Origin: Hymenobacter nivis
GTDB lineage: Bacteria > Bacteroidota > Bacteroidia > Cytophagales > Hymenobacteraceae
DNA: 64,000 nucleotides
Reading direction: 5' to 3'
Assembly: GCF_003149515.1 (NCBI RefSeq)
Contig: NZ_CP029145.1
Coordinates: forward strand, 372,001-436,000
Made by a program: the position numbers and the translations under genes. Of this stretch, positions 41,638-52,278 are shown piece by piece. The notes beneath the pieces were generated by a model that searched no databases, was not told the DNA's origin, and saw only the letters and a program-made list of their open reading frames with translations. Positions within the stretch are counted from its first letter, which is position 1. Each line of letters starts with the position of its first letter.

Positions 41638-42585
41638 TCATTTCTCAACGGTTCTCCGCTCCACCTTCACCGCCGCCGTGTCGTCAAGCCCATAATTACC
41701 AGAAAGCAGGATGCGGTCCTGGGGCCCAAACGTGGGCGACTGAATTTCAATCCGGTCGGCCTGCTGGGCCCCCACGCGCACTGGTACCTTGGCGGCGGTC
41801 GAGTCGTTGAGCAGGCGCATCACCCAGAACTGGGTCTGGGTTTCGTCGGAGAGCACGGCGGCGCGGGGCAGGGTGGGGGTGAGGCGCGGGGCGGTGCGGT
41901 CGAGGTCGATTTGCACCGCCAGGTTTTCGGGGAGCTCGGGTACGGGGCCGGTGGGGCGCACGGTGTAGCGCTGGGTTTGCAGGGCGGCATCGGCGGTGGC
42001 CAGCACCTCGGCCACGCGGCCCGGCAGAATGCGGCCGTCGGGCAGGTGGATGCGGCAGGGCTGGCCCACGCGCACGTAGCGCAGCTGTGTCACGGGCACG
42101 TCGAGCACGAAGCCGAAGCGGGCGCGGTCGTAGCTCAGGGCCAGCTGCTCACCGTCCTGCACGTAGTCGCCGGCCAGCTTGTCCACGGTGGCCAGTACGC
42201 CCGCCTGGCCGGCCTTGATGCGAATAATGCCCGAGAAACGCAGGCGCGGGTCGCCGGTGAGCTTGTCCAGGTGCAGCACCCGGCTTTCCTTGGTTTGGAG
42301 GGTGAACACCGTTTGGCCGGCGGCCACGCGTTGGCCCGGCACCGGCACCGGGGCCAGCAGGTAGCCGGTGGTGGTGGCGCGCAGCACATCCTTGGCCGGG
42401 TAGGCCGAGAGGGCGCTCAGGCGTAGCACGTCCGCCACGGTGTCGCGTTGCACCGTGCCCACTGTCACCACGGCGCGGGGCTTCACGGCAGCCTCCTCAC
42501 CGTCGGCGGGCGCGTTGGCCGCGGGGGCCCCGGAGTGGCAGGCGGCCAGGGCCAGGAGCAGGGTAAATGGGAGGAAGCGGGGCAT
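41638..42585 (-). CDS. RND efflux periplasmic adaptor (HlyD/membrane-fusion family)
   Basis: This 315-aa lipoprotein (lipobox LAAC, Cys15) is a short membrane-fusion protein: TTTGYLLAPVPVPGQRVAAGQTVFTLQTKES, GVLATVDKLAGDYVQDGEQLALSYDRARFGFVLDVP and PDGRILPGRVAEVLATADAALQTQRYTVR. It lacks the YTCPMHP domain of the first efflux locus, which argues against a shared Cu specificity. It lies between the TolC-type gene and the permease in one operon. Confidence 0.85.
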   Translation of the reverse strand: MPRFLPFTLLLALAACHSGAPAANAPADGEEAAVKPRAVVTVGTVQRDTVADVLRLSALSAYPAKDVLRATTTGYLLAPVPVPGQRVAAGQTVFTLQTKESRVLHLDKLTGDPRLRFSGIIRIKAGQAGVLATVDKLAGDYVQDGEQLALSYDRARFGFVLDVPVTQLRYVRVGQPCRIHLPDGRILPGRVAEVLATADAALQTQRYTVRPTGPVPELPENLAVQIDLDRTAPRLTPTLPRAAVLSDETQTQFWVMRLLNDSTAAKVPVRVGAQQADRIEIQSPTFGPQDRILLSGNYGLDDTAAVKVERRTVEK

Positions 42586-42672
42586 GGGAAACTTGATGTT
42601 CGATAGGGGGGAAAAGAACGGTATTATGCTTGGGCTGGCAATCGCACGCGGGGAACCTCACCCCCCGGGGCC

Positions 42673-44076
42673 CTACTCCGCCAGATAATCCAGGGCGTAC
42701 TGGCTGCGGAGCCGGTCGGTTTCGGTCTGCGTGAGGCTGAATTGCAGGGTACGGTAGCTCGTCACGAGGTTCAGGTAGTCCAGGATCATCACGTCGCCGG
42801 TGGCCAGCTGCTGGCGGGCGGCGCCCACCAGGGCCTCGGCCACCCGCAGCTGCTCGCGGATGCGCGCCGCCAGCGCCTCTGACGCCCGAATGAGGGCGCC
42901 CAGCTGGTCGTACTGCTGCTGCCGCTGCACCGTCAGAAACTGCCGGTAGCCGCGCCGGCTCCGCTCGCCCAGGTCGATGCGCTGGTACTGGAGCTGCCGC
43001 TGGTGGCCGTCGAAAATCGGTAGCGCGAGTAAAAAGCCCGCCCCGAGGCCCGTGCTGTGCCCCAGGGCCAGCAGCCCGGGCTGCGACGACTGAATGCCGG
43101 CGTCGAGTACCGCGCTCAGCTTGGGGCGGTAGCTGGCGTCCACCGCCTGGCGGTCGAGCTGGTAGCGCAGGCTATCCAGCGTGTACTGGCGCTGGGTGAT
43201 GGAGGCAAGGCCCGCCAGTGCCCGACGCACCGGGGCCCCGGGCACGGCCAGCGCCACCAGGGCCGTGTCGGCCACACCGCACAGGTAGCGCAGCGTGCCC
43301 AGCTCGCGCCGGTAGCCGAGGCGGTTTTGCTCCACCGTCACCTCCTGGGTGCGCACCGACAGGTAAAAGCTCAGGTACTGCGTCTGCTTGAACACGCCCG
43401 CGTTCACGAGCTGGCGCAGCTGCTGGTCTTGCTGGCGCAGCTGCCCAAGCAGGGTGCGGCTGAAGTCGAATTGCAGCTGCGCGGCGTAGGCCGTCAGGAA
43501 CTGGTCGGTCACGGAGCGGCGCACGTCCAGGGCCGAGAGGCGGCCGGCGTTGCGCAGCACCAGCCCCTGGTTGCCGAGGATGCGGTAGTCGGTTTGCAGC
43601 TGGAAGCGGTTGAGCACCGGCTTGCTGGCCTGCCCAAAGGCGGCGTAGTTGCCGCCATTGCTCACGGCCTGGTCGTAGCCTACCACTTGTTCGCCGCTGC
43701 TGTTCGTGATAACCGGCGTGGCTACCGCCGCCCCAATGCCGGCCACCTGCACGCCGTTCTGGGCCTTGCGGCGGAGGCTGTCGAGGCGGTTTTGCTGTAC
43801 TTGGTTGCGCAGGTCGCTCAGCAGCGGGCTTTGGGCGTAGGCTACGGCCAGGAAATCGGGCAGCGCCTGGGGGCTGCCCGGTTCGGCGGGTGCCGCGGCC
43901 GGCAGGGGCCCCAGGTTGGGCGGGCTCGCCACTTGGGCGCGGGCCGCCCCAGCCCCCAGGCCCAGCGCCAGGGCCCCCACGGCCAGCCAACGGAAAACAG
44001 AAAGCACCACAACGAATGAGAAAGGAGAAGAAGCCAGCACCGAACGCCGCAAAAGTCCCCCGCAATTCTGAAGCAA
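42673..44076 (-). CDS. TolC-family outer-membrane efflux protein
   Basis: This outer-membrane channel protein has up to 467 aa. The most likely signal is SVFRWLAVGALALGLGAGAARAQ, so a GTG start near 44010 (445 aa) is as plausible as the ATG at 44076. The two helical repeats are visible: LPDFLAVAYAQSPLLSDLRNQVQQNRLDSL and LRVAEALVGAARQQLATGDVMILDYLNLVTSYRTLQFSL. It is the first gene of the second RND operon and is divergent from the response regulator gene across a 125-bp promoter region. Confidence 0.85.
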   Translation of the reverse strand: MLQNCGGLLRRSVLASSPFSFVVVLSVFRWLAVGALALGLGAGAARAQVASPPNLGPLPAAAPAEPGSPQALPDFLAVAYAQSPLLSDLRNQVQQNRLDSLRRKAQNGVQVAGIGAAVATPVITNSSGEQVVGYDQAVSNGGNYAAFGQASKPVLNRFQLQTDYRILGNQGLVLRNAGRLSALDVRRSVTDQFLTAYAAQLQFDFSRTLLGQLRQQDQQLRQLVNAGVFKQTQYLSFYLSVRTQEVTVEQNRLGYRRELGTLRYLCGVADTALVALAVPGAPVRRALAGLASITQRQYTLDSLRYQLDRQAVDASYRPKLSAVLDAGIQSSQPGLLALGHSTGLGAGFLLALPIFDGHQRQLQYQRIDLGERSRRGYRQFLTVQRQQQYDQLGALIRASEALAARIREQLRVAEALVGAARQQLATGDVMILDYLNLVTSYRTLQFSLTQTETDRLRSQYALDYLAE

Positions 44077-44201
44077 AGTTGGCGGCCCGCGGCGCCGAGG
44101 CCCTAATCGCCGCCGCGGGCCACAGATTTCCCCCAGCTTTGCTTTGTTTTTTCGCAGTCTGGCCGGCGAAAACTTCCCGCCCGCGGCCAGCTTACCCGTT
44201 T

Positions 44202-44879
44202 ATGAAGCTCCTGCTCGTCGAAGACGAACCCGCCCTGCGCGCCGTGCTGCTCGAATCGCTGCGCCCCGGCGGCTACGTGGTGGAAGTGGCGGCCGATTTT
44301 GCCCAGGCCTACGAGAAAATCAAGCTCTACCGCTACGACTGCGTACTGCTCGACCTGACGCTGCCCGATGGCAACGGCCTCGACCTGGTGCGGGCCCTGA
44401 AGGCGGATAACTCGCCGGCCGGCGTACTCATCTTTACCGCCCGCGATACCCTGGAGGACCGCATCGCCGGCCTCGACCTCGGGGCCGACGACTACCTCGT
44501 CAAGCCCTTTCATTTGTCGGAGCTGAACGCCCGGCTGCGGGCCATCATCCGGCGGCGGCAGTTCCAGGGCCAGCACCACATCGTGTTCCGCGACCTGCTC
44601 GTGTGGCCCGAGCAGGCCGAGGTGCTGGTGCGCGGCGAGCCTCTGATGCTCACCCGCAAAGAGTACGACCTGCTCCTCTACCTGCTCGCTAACCCCGACC
44701 GCGTGCTCACCAAGGAAGCCATCGCCGAGCACCTCTGCGGCGACGCCGTGGACGCCGCCGACTCGTTCGATTTCATCTACACCCACTTCAAAAACCTGCG
44801 CAAAAAGCTCCAGGAGAAAGGCGCCGATAACTACATCCGCACCATGTACGGCGTAGGGTATAAGCTGAGTAGTGAGTAG
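44202..44879 (+). CDS. OmpR/PhoB-type response regulator
   Basis: This 225-aa regulator has a receiver domain: MKLLLVEDEPALRAVLLE with an acidic pair, phosphoacceptor Asp51 in VLLDLTLPDGNGLDL, Thr in IFTARDTLEDR and Lys in DYLVKPFHLSEL. It ends in a winged-helix DNA-binding domain (EPLMLTRKEYDLLLYLLANPDRVLTKEAIAEHL...YIRTMYGVGYKL). The histidine kinase gene follows. The pair is divergent from the TolC-adaptor-RND operon, which it probably controls, as with CzcRS or CusRS-type systems. Confidence 0.9.
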   Translation: MKLLLVEDEPALRAVLLESLRPGGYVVEVAADFAQAYEKIKLYRYDCVLLDLTLPDGNGLDLVRALKADNSPAGVLIFTARDTLEDRIAGLDLGADDYLVKPFHLSELNARLRAIIRRRQFQGQHHIVFRDLLVWPEQAEVLVRGEPLMLTRKEYDLLLYLLANPDRVLTKEAIAEHLCGDAVDAADSFDFIYTHFKNLRKKLQEKGADNYIRTMYGVGYKLSSE

Positions 44880-44994
44880 GTTTTGCGATAGAAGCGGTTT
44901 AGGAAGTCCTTTCAATCGACCAGAACGCCAGATGAGCATGACGGCCTTTGTTGCCCATTTGCCAACTCACTCATCCACCAACTCATCAATCAAA

Positions 44995-46269
44995 ATGAAG
45001 CTCCTTGCCGCCACCAACCGCTACTACCTGGCCCTGGCGGCGGTGCTGTTTGCGGTGGGCAGCGGGGCCCTGTACGTGGGCGTGAACCACGTGCTGCGCC
45101 ACGAAGTGGGCGAGCAATTGGCCGTGCGCCGCCACGAAATTGAGCAGCAGGTGCGTGCCGGCCGGCCGCTGCCGGAGCCCCCGTTCGAGTCGGGGCTGGA
45201 CGTGAGAGCGGGGCCCCAGCCGCTGGGTTTCAGTGATATGCTGCTGCGCGATACGTTGGAGCACGAGTCGGTGCCGCACCGGCAGCTCACGTTTGTGGTG
45301 CGCCCGGCGGCGGGGCCCCCTGTCTGGGTGACGGTGCGCAAGTCGCTGGTCGAAACCGACGACTTGGTGCGCGTCATCCTCACCACTATGCTGGGGGTGC
45401 TGGCGGCGCTGCTGGGCGGCGCGGCCCTGCTCAACCGCTGGCTGGCGGGGCGGCTGTGGGCCCCGTTCCAGCACACGCTGGGGGCCCTGCGCAGCTACGA
45501 CTTGCAGCAGCACCAACCCCTGGCGCTGCCCACGCCTGCCATCGCCGAATTCGCCGAGCTGAACCTGGCCCTGACGCACCTCAGCCAGCGCCTGGTGGCC
45601 GACTACGAAAACCTGCGCGAGTTCACGGCCAACGCCGCCCACGAAACCCAGACACCGCTGGCCATTATGCAGGCCCAGCTGGAGCAGCTGCTGCAACTGC
45701 CGGCCCTGGAGCACGACCCCGCCGCCGCGCCGCTGCTGGCCGAATTGTACGGGGCCACGCGCCGCCTCTCGCGCCTGCACCAGGCGCTGGGGCTGCTTAG
45801 CCGCATCGAAAACCGCCAGTTTGCCGCCGCCGCGCCGGTGCGGCTCAACGAATTGCTGGCTGAAAAAAGCCAGCAGCTGGGACCCCTGCTCGAAGCCCGG
45901 GGCCTGGCCCTGCACCTGCGCGCGCCGGCCGGCCCCGTGGTGCACATGCACCCCGGCCTGGCTGATTCATTGGTGCACAACTTGCTGCACAACGCCATTA
46001 AGCACAACGAGCCGGGCGGCGACGTGACGGCGGTATTAACCAGTAATTACCTGGAAATCAGTAATCCTGGGGCCAACCCGGGCGGCGACCCGGCCCGCTT
46101 CTTCGAGCGCTTCCGCAAGCACCGCGCCACCGCCGACTCGCCCGGGCTGGGCCTGAGCATCGTGCAGCAAATCGGGGCCTACTACGGGTTTGGGGTGAGC
46201 TACACGTTTGAGCCCGTAGGCCGGCGGCACGTGCTGCGGGTGCAGTTCGCGCCGCCGCCAGCTCCGTAG
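44995..46269 (+). CDS. sensor histidine kinase partner of the response regulator
   Basis: This 424-aa membrane kinase has TM1 (about 9-31), a short periplasmic region (about 35-125), TM2 (about 127-147), a HAMP-like linker, phosphoacceptor His216 in TANAAHETQTPLAIMQAQLEQL, the N-box SLVHNLLHNAIKHNEPGGD and the G2 box GLGLSIVQQIGAYYG. The E-T-Q-T-P-L-A variant of the H-box is common in Bacteroidota kinases. The start at 44995 (MKLLAATNRYYLALA) was chosen because it gives the first TM helix directly; the preceding in-frame stretch is not conserved-looking. Confidence 0.88.
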   Translation: MKLLAATNRYYLALAAVLFAVGSGALYVGVNHVLRHEVGEQLAVRRHEIEQQVRAGRPLPEPPFESGLDVRAGPQPLGFSDMLLRDTLEHESVPHRQLTFVVRPAAGPPVWVTVRKSLVETDDLVRVILTTMLGVLAALLGGAALLNRWLAGRLWAPFQHTLGALRSYDLQQHQPLALPTPAIAEFAELNLALTHLSQRLVADYENLREFTANAAHETQTPLAIMQAQLEQLLQLPALEHDPAAAPLLAELYGATRRLSRLHQALGLLSRIENRQFAAAAPVRLNELLAEKSQQLGPLLEARGLALHLRAPAGPVVHMHPGLADSLVHNLLHNAIKHNEPGGDVTAVLTSNYLEISNPGANPGGDPARFFERFRKHRATADSPGLGLSIVQQIGAYYGFGVSYTFEPVGRRHVLRVQFAPPPAP

Positions 46270-46322
46270 CGTTGACGCTGCGCGTCCGCGCGTTTCGCTT
46301 CGTCCTGCCGGCAATAGGGTAG
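46266..46322. repeat. half copy of a family-C element
   Basis: GTAGCGTTGACGCTGCGCGTCCGCGCG followed by TTTCGCTTCGTCCTGCCGG matches one arm and the spacer of the family-C elements. It overlaps the kinase stop codon. Confidence 0.5.
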
Positions 46323-46346
46323 TTTTCGCATACACATGTAAAATTA

Positions 46347-46395
46347 AAAACGATAAATTAAAAGTCTGATATTGAGACTTTTAATTTATCGTTTT
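46347..46395. repeat. 21-bp perfect AT-rich hairpin after the kinase gene
   Basis: Arms 46347-46367 and 46375-46395 (AAAACGATAAATTAAAAGTCT and its complement) are exact, with loop GATATTG. Low GC content distinguishes it from the surroundings. It probably ends the kinase transcript, although the stem is AT-rich. No gene is supported between here and 46723 apart from family-C repeats. Confidence 0.7.
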
Positions 46396-46581
46396 GGCGG
46401 TGATCCAAAGCGTGGTGAGCAGGCGCTCTCGTCGTCCGCCAAAAAGGGCTTTAACTGCTTGCTGGCACATCTTTTACCGCAGGAGCCAAATAATGCCATC
46501 ACCACGGTTTGGACCACCGCCATCGTTTTTAATTTTATATTAATGCCGAAGGTTTACATAAACCTGAGAAATGCTATAAAC

Positions 46582-46725
46582 GTGCCGCGGACTTGGTAGT
46601 CCGCGGCACTGCCCGGTCGCTGCCCGATAATTGGCAGGACGAAGCAGGACGAAGCGGGAGCCGCGGGCTATCAAGTCCGCGCTACATCGTTCAACCGCGC
46701 GGACTCGCAGCGTCCACGCTACATT
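46582..46725. repeat. family-C palindromic element with an adjoining half copy
   Basis: GTGCCGCGGACTTGGTAGTCC and the returning TCAAGTCCGCGCTACA form one element to about 46686; a further half copy (CGCGGACTCGCAGCGTCCACGC then TACATT) continues to the cytochrome stop codon. The small inner hairpin CCGCGGACT/AGTCCGCGG is perfect. It is similar to 15078-15173, including the GCTTCGTCC/GGACGAAGC spacer. Confidence 0.65.
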
Positions 46726-47185
46726 ACTTACTGGCGCGGATGGTTTTAACTTCGGCCACGCTGATGGCGCTGGCTTTGTTGCCGAACGAGTTGCGCACGT
46801 AGGTGAGCACGGCGGCCATTTGCGCGTCGGTGAGGAAGTCGTGGGCCGGCATGACGTTGTTGTATGTTTCGCCGTTGATTTCCACTTTTTCCGCGAAGCC
46901 GTGCACCAGGATGTTGGTTAGCCGCGCTTTGTCGCCGAGCACGTAGGTGGTTTTGATGAGCGGCGGGTTCATATTCTGCACGCCGCCGCCGTCGGCTTGG
47001 TGGCAGCTGAGGCAGTACTGGGTGTATACTTGCTTGCCCTGGGCGAGCAGCGCCGGGGCGGGGGCCCCGGCGGCGGCGGGCCGGGCTTTGGGGTTAGGCC
47101 TGGTTTGGGCGTCGGCGGGCCCGGGGCCCGGCAGCGCCAGGGCCCCGGCCAGCAGGAAGGCAGCGGGAAGGAAACGGCGAATCAT
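46724..47185 (-). CDS. exported mono-haem cytochrome c
   Basis: This 153-aa protein has a signal peptide (about 1-27, GPADAQ), a Pro/Ala linker and a class I cytochrome c domain: KQVYTQYCLSCHQADGGG (haem Cys58, Cys61, His62), MNPPLIKT, and the Met ligand region NVMPAHDFLTDAQMAAVLTYVR. It follows the PQQ-type dehydrogenase gene by 10 bp on the same strand, so it is probably that enzyme's electron acceptor. Confidence 0.88.
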   Translation of the reverse strand: MIRRFLPAAFLLAGALALPGPGPADAQTRPNPKARPAAAGAPAPALLAQGKQVYTQYCLSCHQADGGGVQNMNPPLIKTTYVLGDKARLTNILVHGFAEKVEINGETYNNVMPAHDFLTDAQMAAVLTYVRNSFGNKASAISVAEVKTIRASK

Positions 47186-47195
47186 GCGGCGGGCG

Positions 47196-48476
47196 CTATT
47201 TGTTGTAAACGATGCGGAAAATGGTCCCTTTCGAGTCGTCGCTCACGTAGAGCGAACCGTCGGGGCCCTGGGCCAGGCCGCAGGGGCGGTGGTCGGCGCG
47301 GCCCGAAGCCGTCTTGGCGGCCGAGCCGGCGAAGTTGTCGGCAAACACCTCGTAGGGGCCGCTGGGCCTGCCGTCCTTGAAGGGCTGGAAGGCCACGAAG
47401 TAGCCCATCTGGGGCTCGGGGGCCCGGTTCCAGGAGCCGTGGAAGGCGATGAAGGCGCCGTTGCGGTACTTGGCCGGAAACATGCTGCCGGTGTAGAACA
47501 GCAGCGCGTTGGGGGCCATGTGGGCGGGGTAGGCGGCCACTGGGTCGATGTATTTGTCGGTCACGGCCTTCTTGCCGTCGCCGCCGTACTCGGGGGCCAG
47601 CATTTTCTCGTGCTTGGCGGGGTCGTAGTAGATGTAGGGCCAGCCGGCGTTGTCGCCCAACTTAAGGGCGTACATGCACTCGGCCGGCAGCTGGGCCGAG
47701 GTTTTCTCGTCGTACATCGCCGGGAAGATGTCGTGCAGCTGGTCGCGGCCGTGCTGCATCACGAAAAGCTGGTTGTCCTTCGCGTTCCAATCTAAGCCCA
47801 CCACGTTGCGCAGGCCGGTGGTGTAGCGCGTGCCCTGGGCCTGGCGCTGGCGCTGCCCGTCGGCCTTGAACTGCCAGATGCCGCCCGCCGAGTCCAGCAC
47901 CGGGCAGTTGGGGATGCCCATCGAGCCCTTCTCGCGGTCCTTCACCTGGCACGAGTTGGAGTAGGCCCCCACGTTCACGTACAGGTTGCCGGCGTTGTCG
48001 AGCACGATAGACTTGCTCTCGTGCTCCTGGCCCAGCTTGAGGCCGGCCACTACCAGCTCGGGCTGGCTGGGGCTGATGACCTCACCCTTGGCATCGAGCT
48101 TGTAGCGGTACACGTCTTTGTCGGACGAGGCGTACAAGTAGCCGTTTTTCAAGTATATGCCCGTGCCGCCGTAGTTGCCGAAGCCGCTGGCCACGGTGGC
48201 CTTGCCGGTGGCCGTGGGCTTGAGCACCAGGATGCCGCCCTTGGTAGTGGGCTTGTTGAGCTTCACGTACACCGTGCCCTCGGGCGTGACGGCGAGGTGC
48301 CGGGCCTTGCCTCCGGTTTCGGCCACTACCAGGGCCCCGAAGCCCGCGGGCAGTTTCAGGCCGGCGTTGCCGGGGTCGGGGGCCACACGGGGCGCGGCCG
48401 GCACAAGGGCGAGCAGGGCCGCGCCGCCGGCCAGGGCGGCGGGCAACAGGACGGAGCGAAGGGCAGAAATTTTCAT
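47196..48476 (-). CDS. PQQ-dependent sugar/sorbosone dehydrogenase-like propeller enzyme
   Basis: This 426-aa exported protein (signal about 1-30) folds as the six-bladed propeller of the soluble glucose/sorbosone dehydrogenase family: PAGFGALVVAETGGKARHLAVTPEGTVYVKL, GNLYVNVGAYSNSC, RYTTGLRNVVGLDWNAKDNQLFVMQHGRDQ, DNAGWPYIYYDP and GAFIAFHGSWNRAPE. His in FVMQHGRDQ and Arg in TTGLRN match positions that contact PQQ in the family. It would oxidise a sugar or alcohol in the periplasm and pass electrons to the adjacent cytochrome c. No PQQ biosynthesis genes are in the window. Confidence 0.85.
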   Translation of the reverse strand: MKISALRSVLLPAALAGGAALLALVPAAPRVAPDPGNAGLKLPAGFGALVVAETGGKARHLAVTPEGTVYVKLNKPTTKGGILVLKPTATGKATVASGFGNYGGTGIYLKNGYLYASSDKDVYRYKLDAKGEVISPSQPELVVAGLKLGQEHESKSIVLDNAGNLYVNVGAYSNSCQVKDREKGSMGIPNCPVLDSAGGIWQFKADGQRQRQAQGTRYTTGLRNVVGLDWNAKDNQLFVMQHGRDQLHDIFPAMYDEKTSAQLPAECMYALKLGDNAGWPYIYYDPAKHEKMLAPEYGGDGKKAVTDKYIDPVAAYPAHMAPNALLFYTGSMFPAKYRNGAFIAFHGSWNRAPEPQMGYFVAFQPFKDGRPSGPYEVFADNFAGSAAKTASGRADHRPCGLAQGPDGSLYVSDDSKGTIFRIVYNK

Positions 48477-51338
<2,862 letters not shown>

Positions 51339-51380
51339 GCAAAGCCAAGGCTGGCGGTTATGGCAGTTTTTGGGTCCGCG

Positions 51381-51500
51381 CACGGCCCGGTCGGCCGGCT
51401 TTTTTAGCCGGCCGACCGGTTGACTAACAGCTATTTGTTCTTCCTGACGATAAGCGGCCGGCCGGCTGAAAAAGCTGGCGAACCGGCAGCGGCCAGCCGG
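51381..51500. repeat. diverged REP-like palindrome related to the RAYT-linked repeats
   Basis: CGGTCGGCCGGCTTTTTT followed by AGCCGGCCGACCGGTTG forms a strong hairpin; GCGGCCGGCCGGCTGAAAAAG, then GCTGGCGAACCGGC, returns about 50 bp later. The CCGGCTGAAAAAGC motif is the same as in the RAYT-flanking copies, but other parts differ. 51501-51912 holds no recognisable gene. Confidence 0.5.
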
Positions 51501-51912
51501 TACCCTGGCTTGGAAACTGCCCTGGCCCGACCCGCCCGCACAGCAGGGCGTGGGCGCGGCGTGGATGCCGGGCACGGTCAGCAGCCCGGCGCAATTGCCC
51601 ATGGGGTGGGGCGCGTCAAAACCGGCGGCGAAACCTGCGCTTTGGCCCGGCTGCGCGCGGCCCCCGGGCCAGGTCTTGGGCAAAGTTGCGGGCGGTGTGG
51701 CCCAAGCCCCCAATGGCCCAACTGTGGGCGCGCACAGCAGCAAGCGCTGGGGGCAGGAAGTGCCGCGGAAGCTAGCGGCCGGCCGGCGTGCCGCCTGACG
51801 AAAATCATGTAATAGGAGAATTATTGTCAGGTGCGGGGTGGGCCCCCGGGCCAATCTTTGCTGGCAGCCCAGGTACCCACACGGCGGGCCCCGCCACCTA
51901 CTGCCCACGCCC

Positions 51913-52047
51913 ATGCCCACGCTCCTCGTTTCTTCATTTTTGGCCTCCGCGGGGGTGCTGGCCCTCATGCTTTTGGCTGCCGCTGGCGAGTGGCGCGCCC
52001 TGCGCACGCTGCTTATCCCGGTGGGGGGCGCCGGGCCGGGCCGATGA
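51913..52047 (+). CDS. possible small membrane protein upstream of the P-type ATPase
   Basis: This 44-codon frame reads MPTLLVSSFLASAGVLALMLLAAAGEWRAL and has one clear hydrophobic helix. Its TGA overlaps the ATG of the next small frame (ATGA), which favours translation. No family is recognised. The surrounding DNA is very GC-rich, so a chance open frame cannot be excluded. Confidence 0.35.
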   Translation: MPTLLVSSFLASAGVLALMLLAAAGEWRALRTLLIPVGGAGPGR

Positions 52048-52265
52048 GCCGGCGCCCAACCGGCCCCTGGCCGTACCTGGGCCGCGCCTGGGCCCCTGGC
52101 CGGCCGGAGGCCCCCAGCGCGGCCACGCTGGCGGTGATGCGGACGGCCGACGCTACCATGTCGCCCGTTGAGCGGCGCGCCTACGCGGGCCCCGCGCCCG
52201 GCGCTCCCCACCGCCCCCACCTGCTCCCGCGGCCCGGGCTGCGGGGGGGCCTCACCACTACCTAG
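52044..52265 (+). CDS. possible small protein between the membrane peptide and the ATPase
   Basis: This 73-codon frame starts at an ATGA overlap with the preceding frame and ends 13 bp before the ATPase start. It is rich in Pro, Arg and Ala (SRRPTGPWPYLGRAW, SPVERRAYAGPAP) with no recognisable domain. The tight spacing is operon-like, but composition is what random GC-rich DNA would give. Confidence 0.25.
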   Translation: MSRRPTGPWPYLGRAWAPGRPEAPSAATLAVMRTADATMSPVERRAYAGPAPGAPHRPHLLPRPGLRGGLTTT

Positions 52266-52278
52266 CCGCTCCTTCGCA

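Noticed and set aside
46372..46599. Possible 75-aa gene after the kinase
   Set aside because: Its start lies inside an AT-rich hairpin, there is no domain and the sequence is low in coding character.
51578..51808. Open frames on both strands between GH97 and the ATPase
   Set aside because: Pro/Arg/Ala-rich with no conserved motifs; they conflict with each other and look like random GC-rich sequence.
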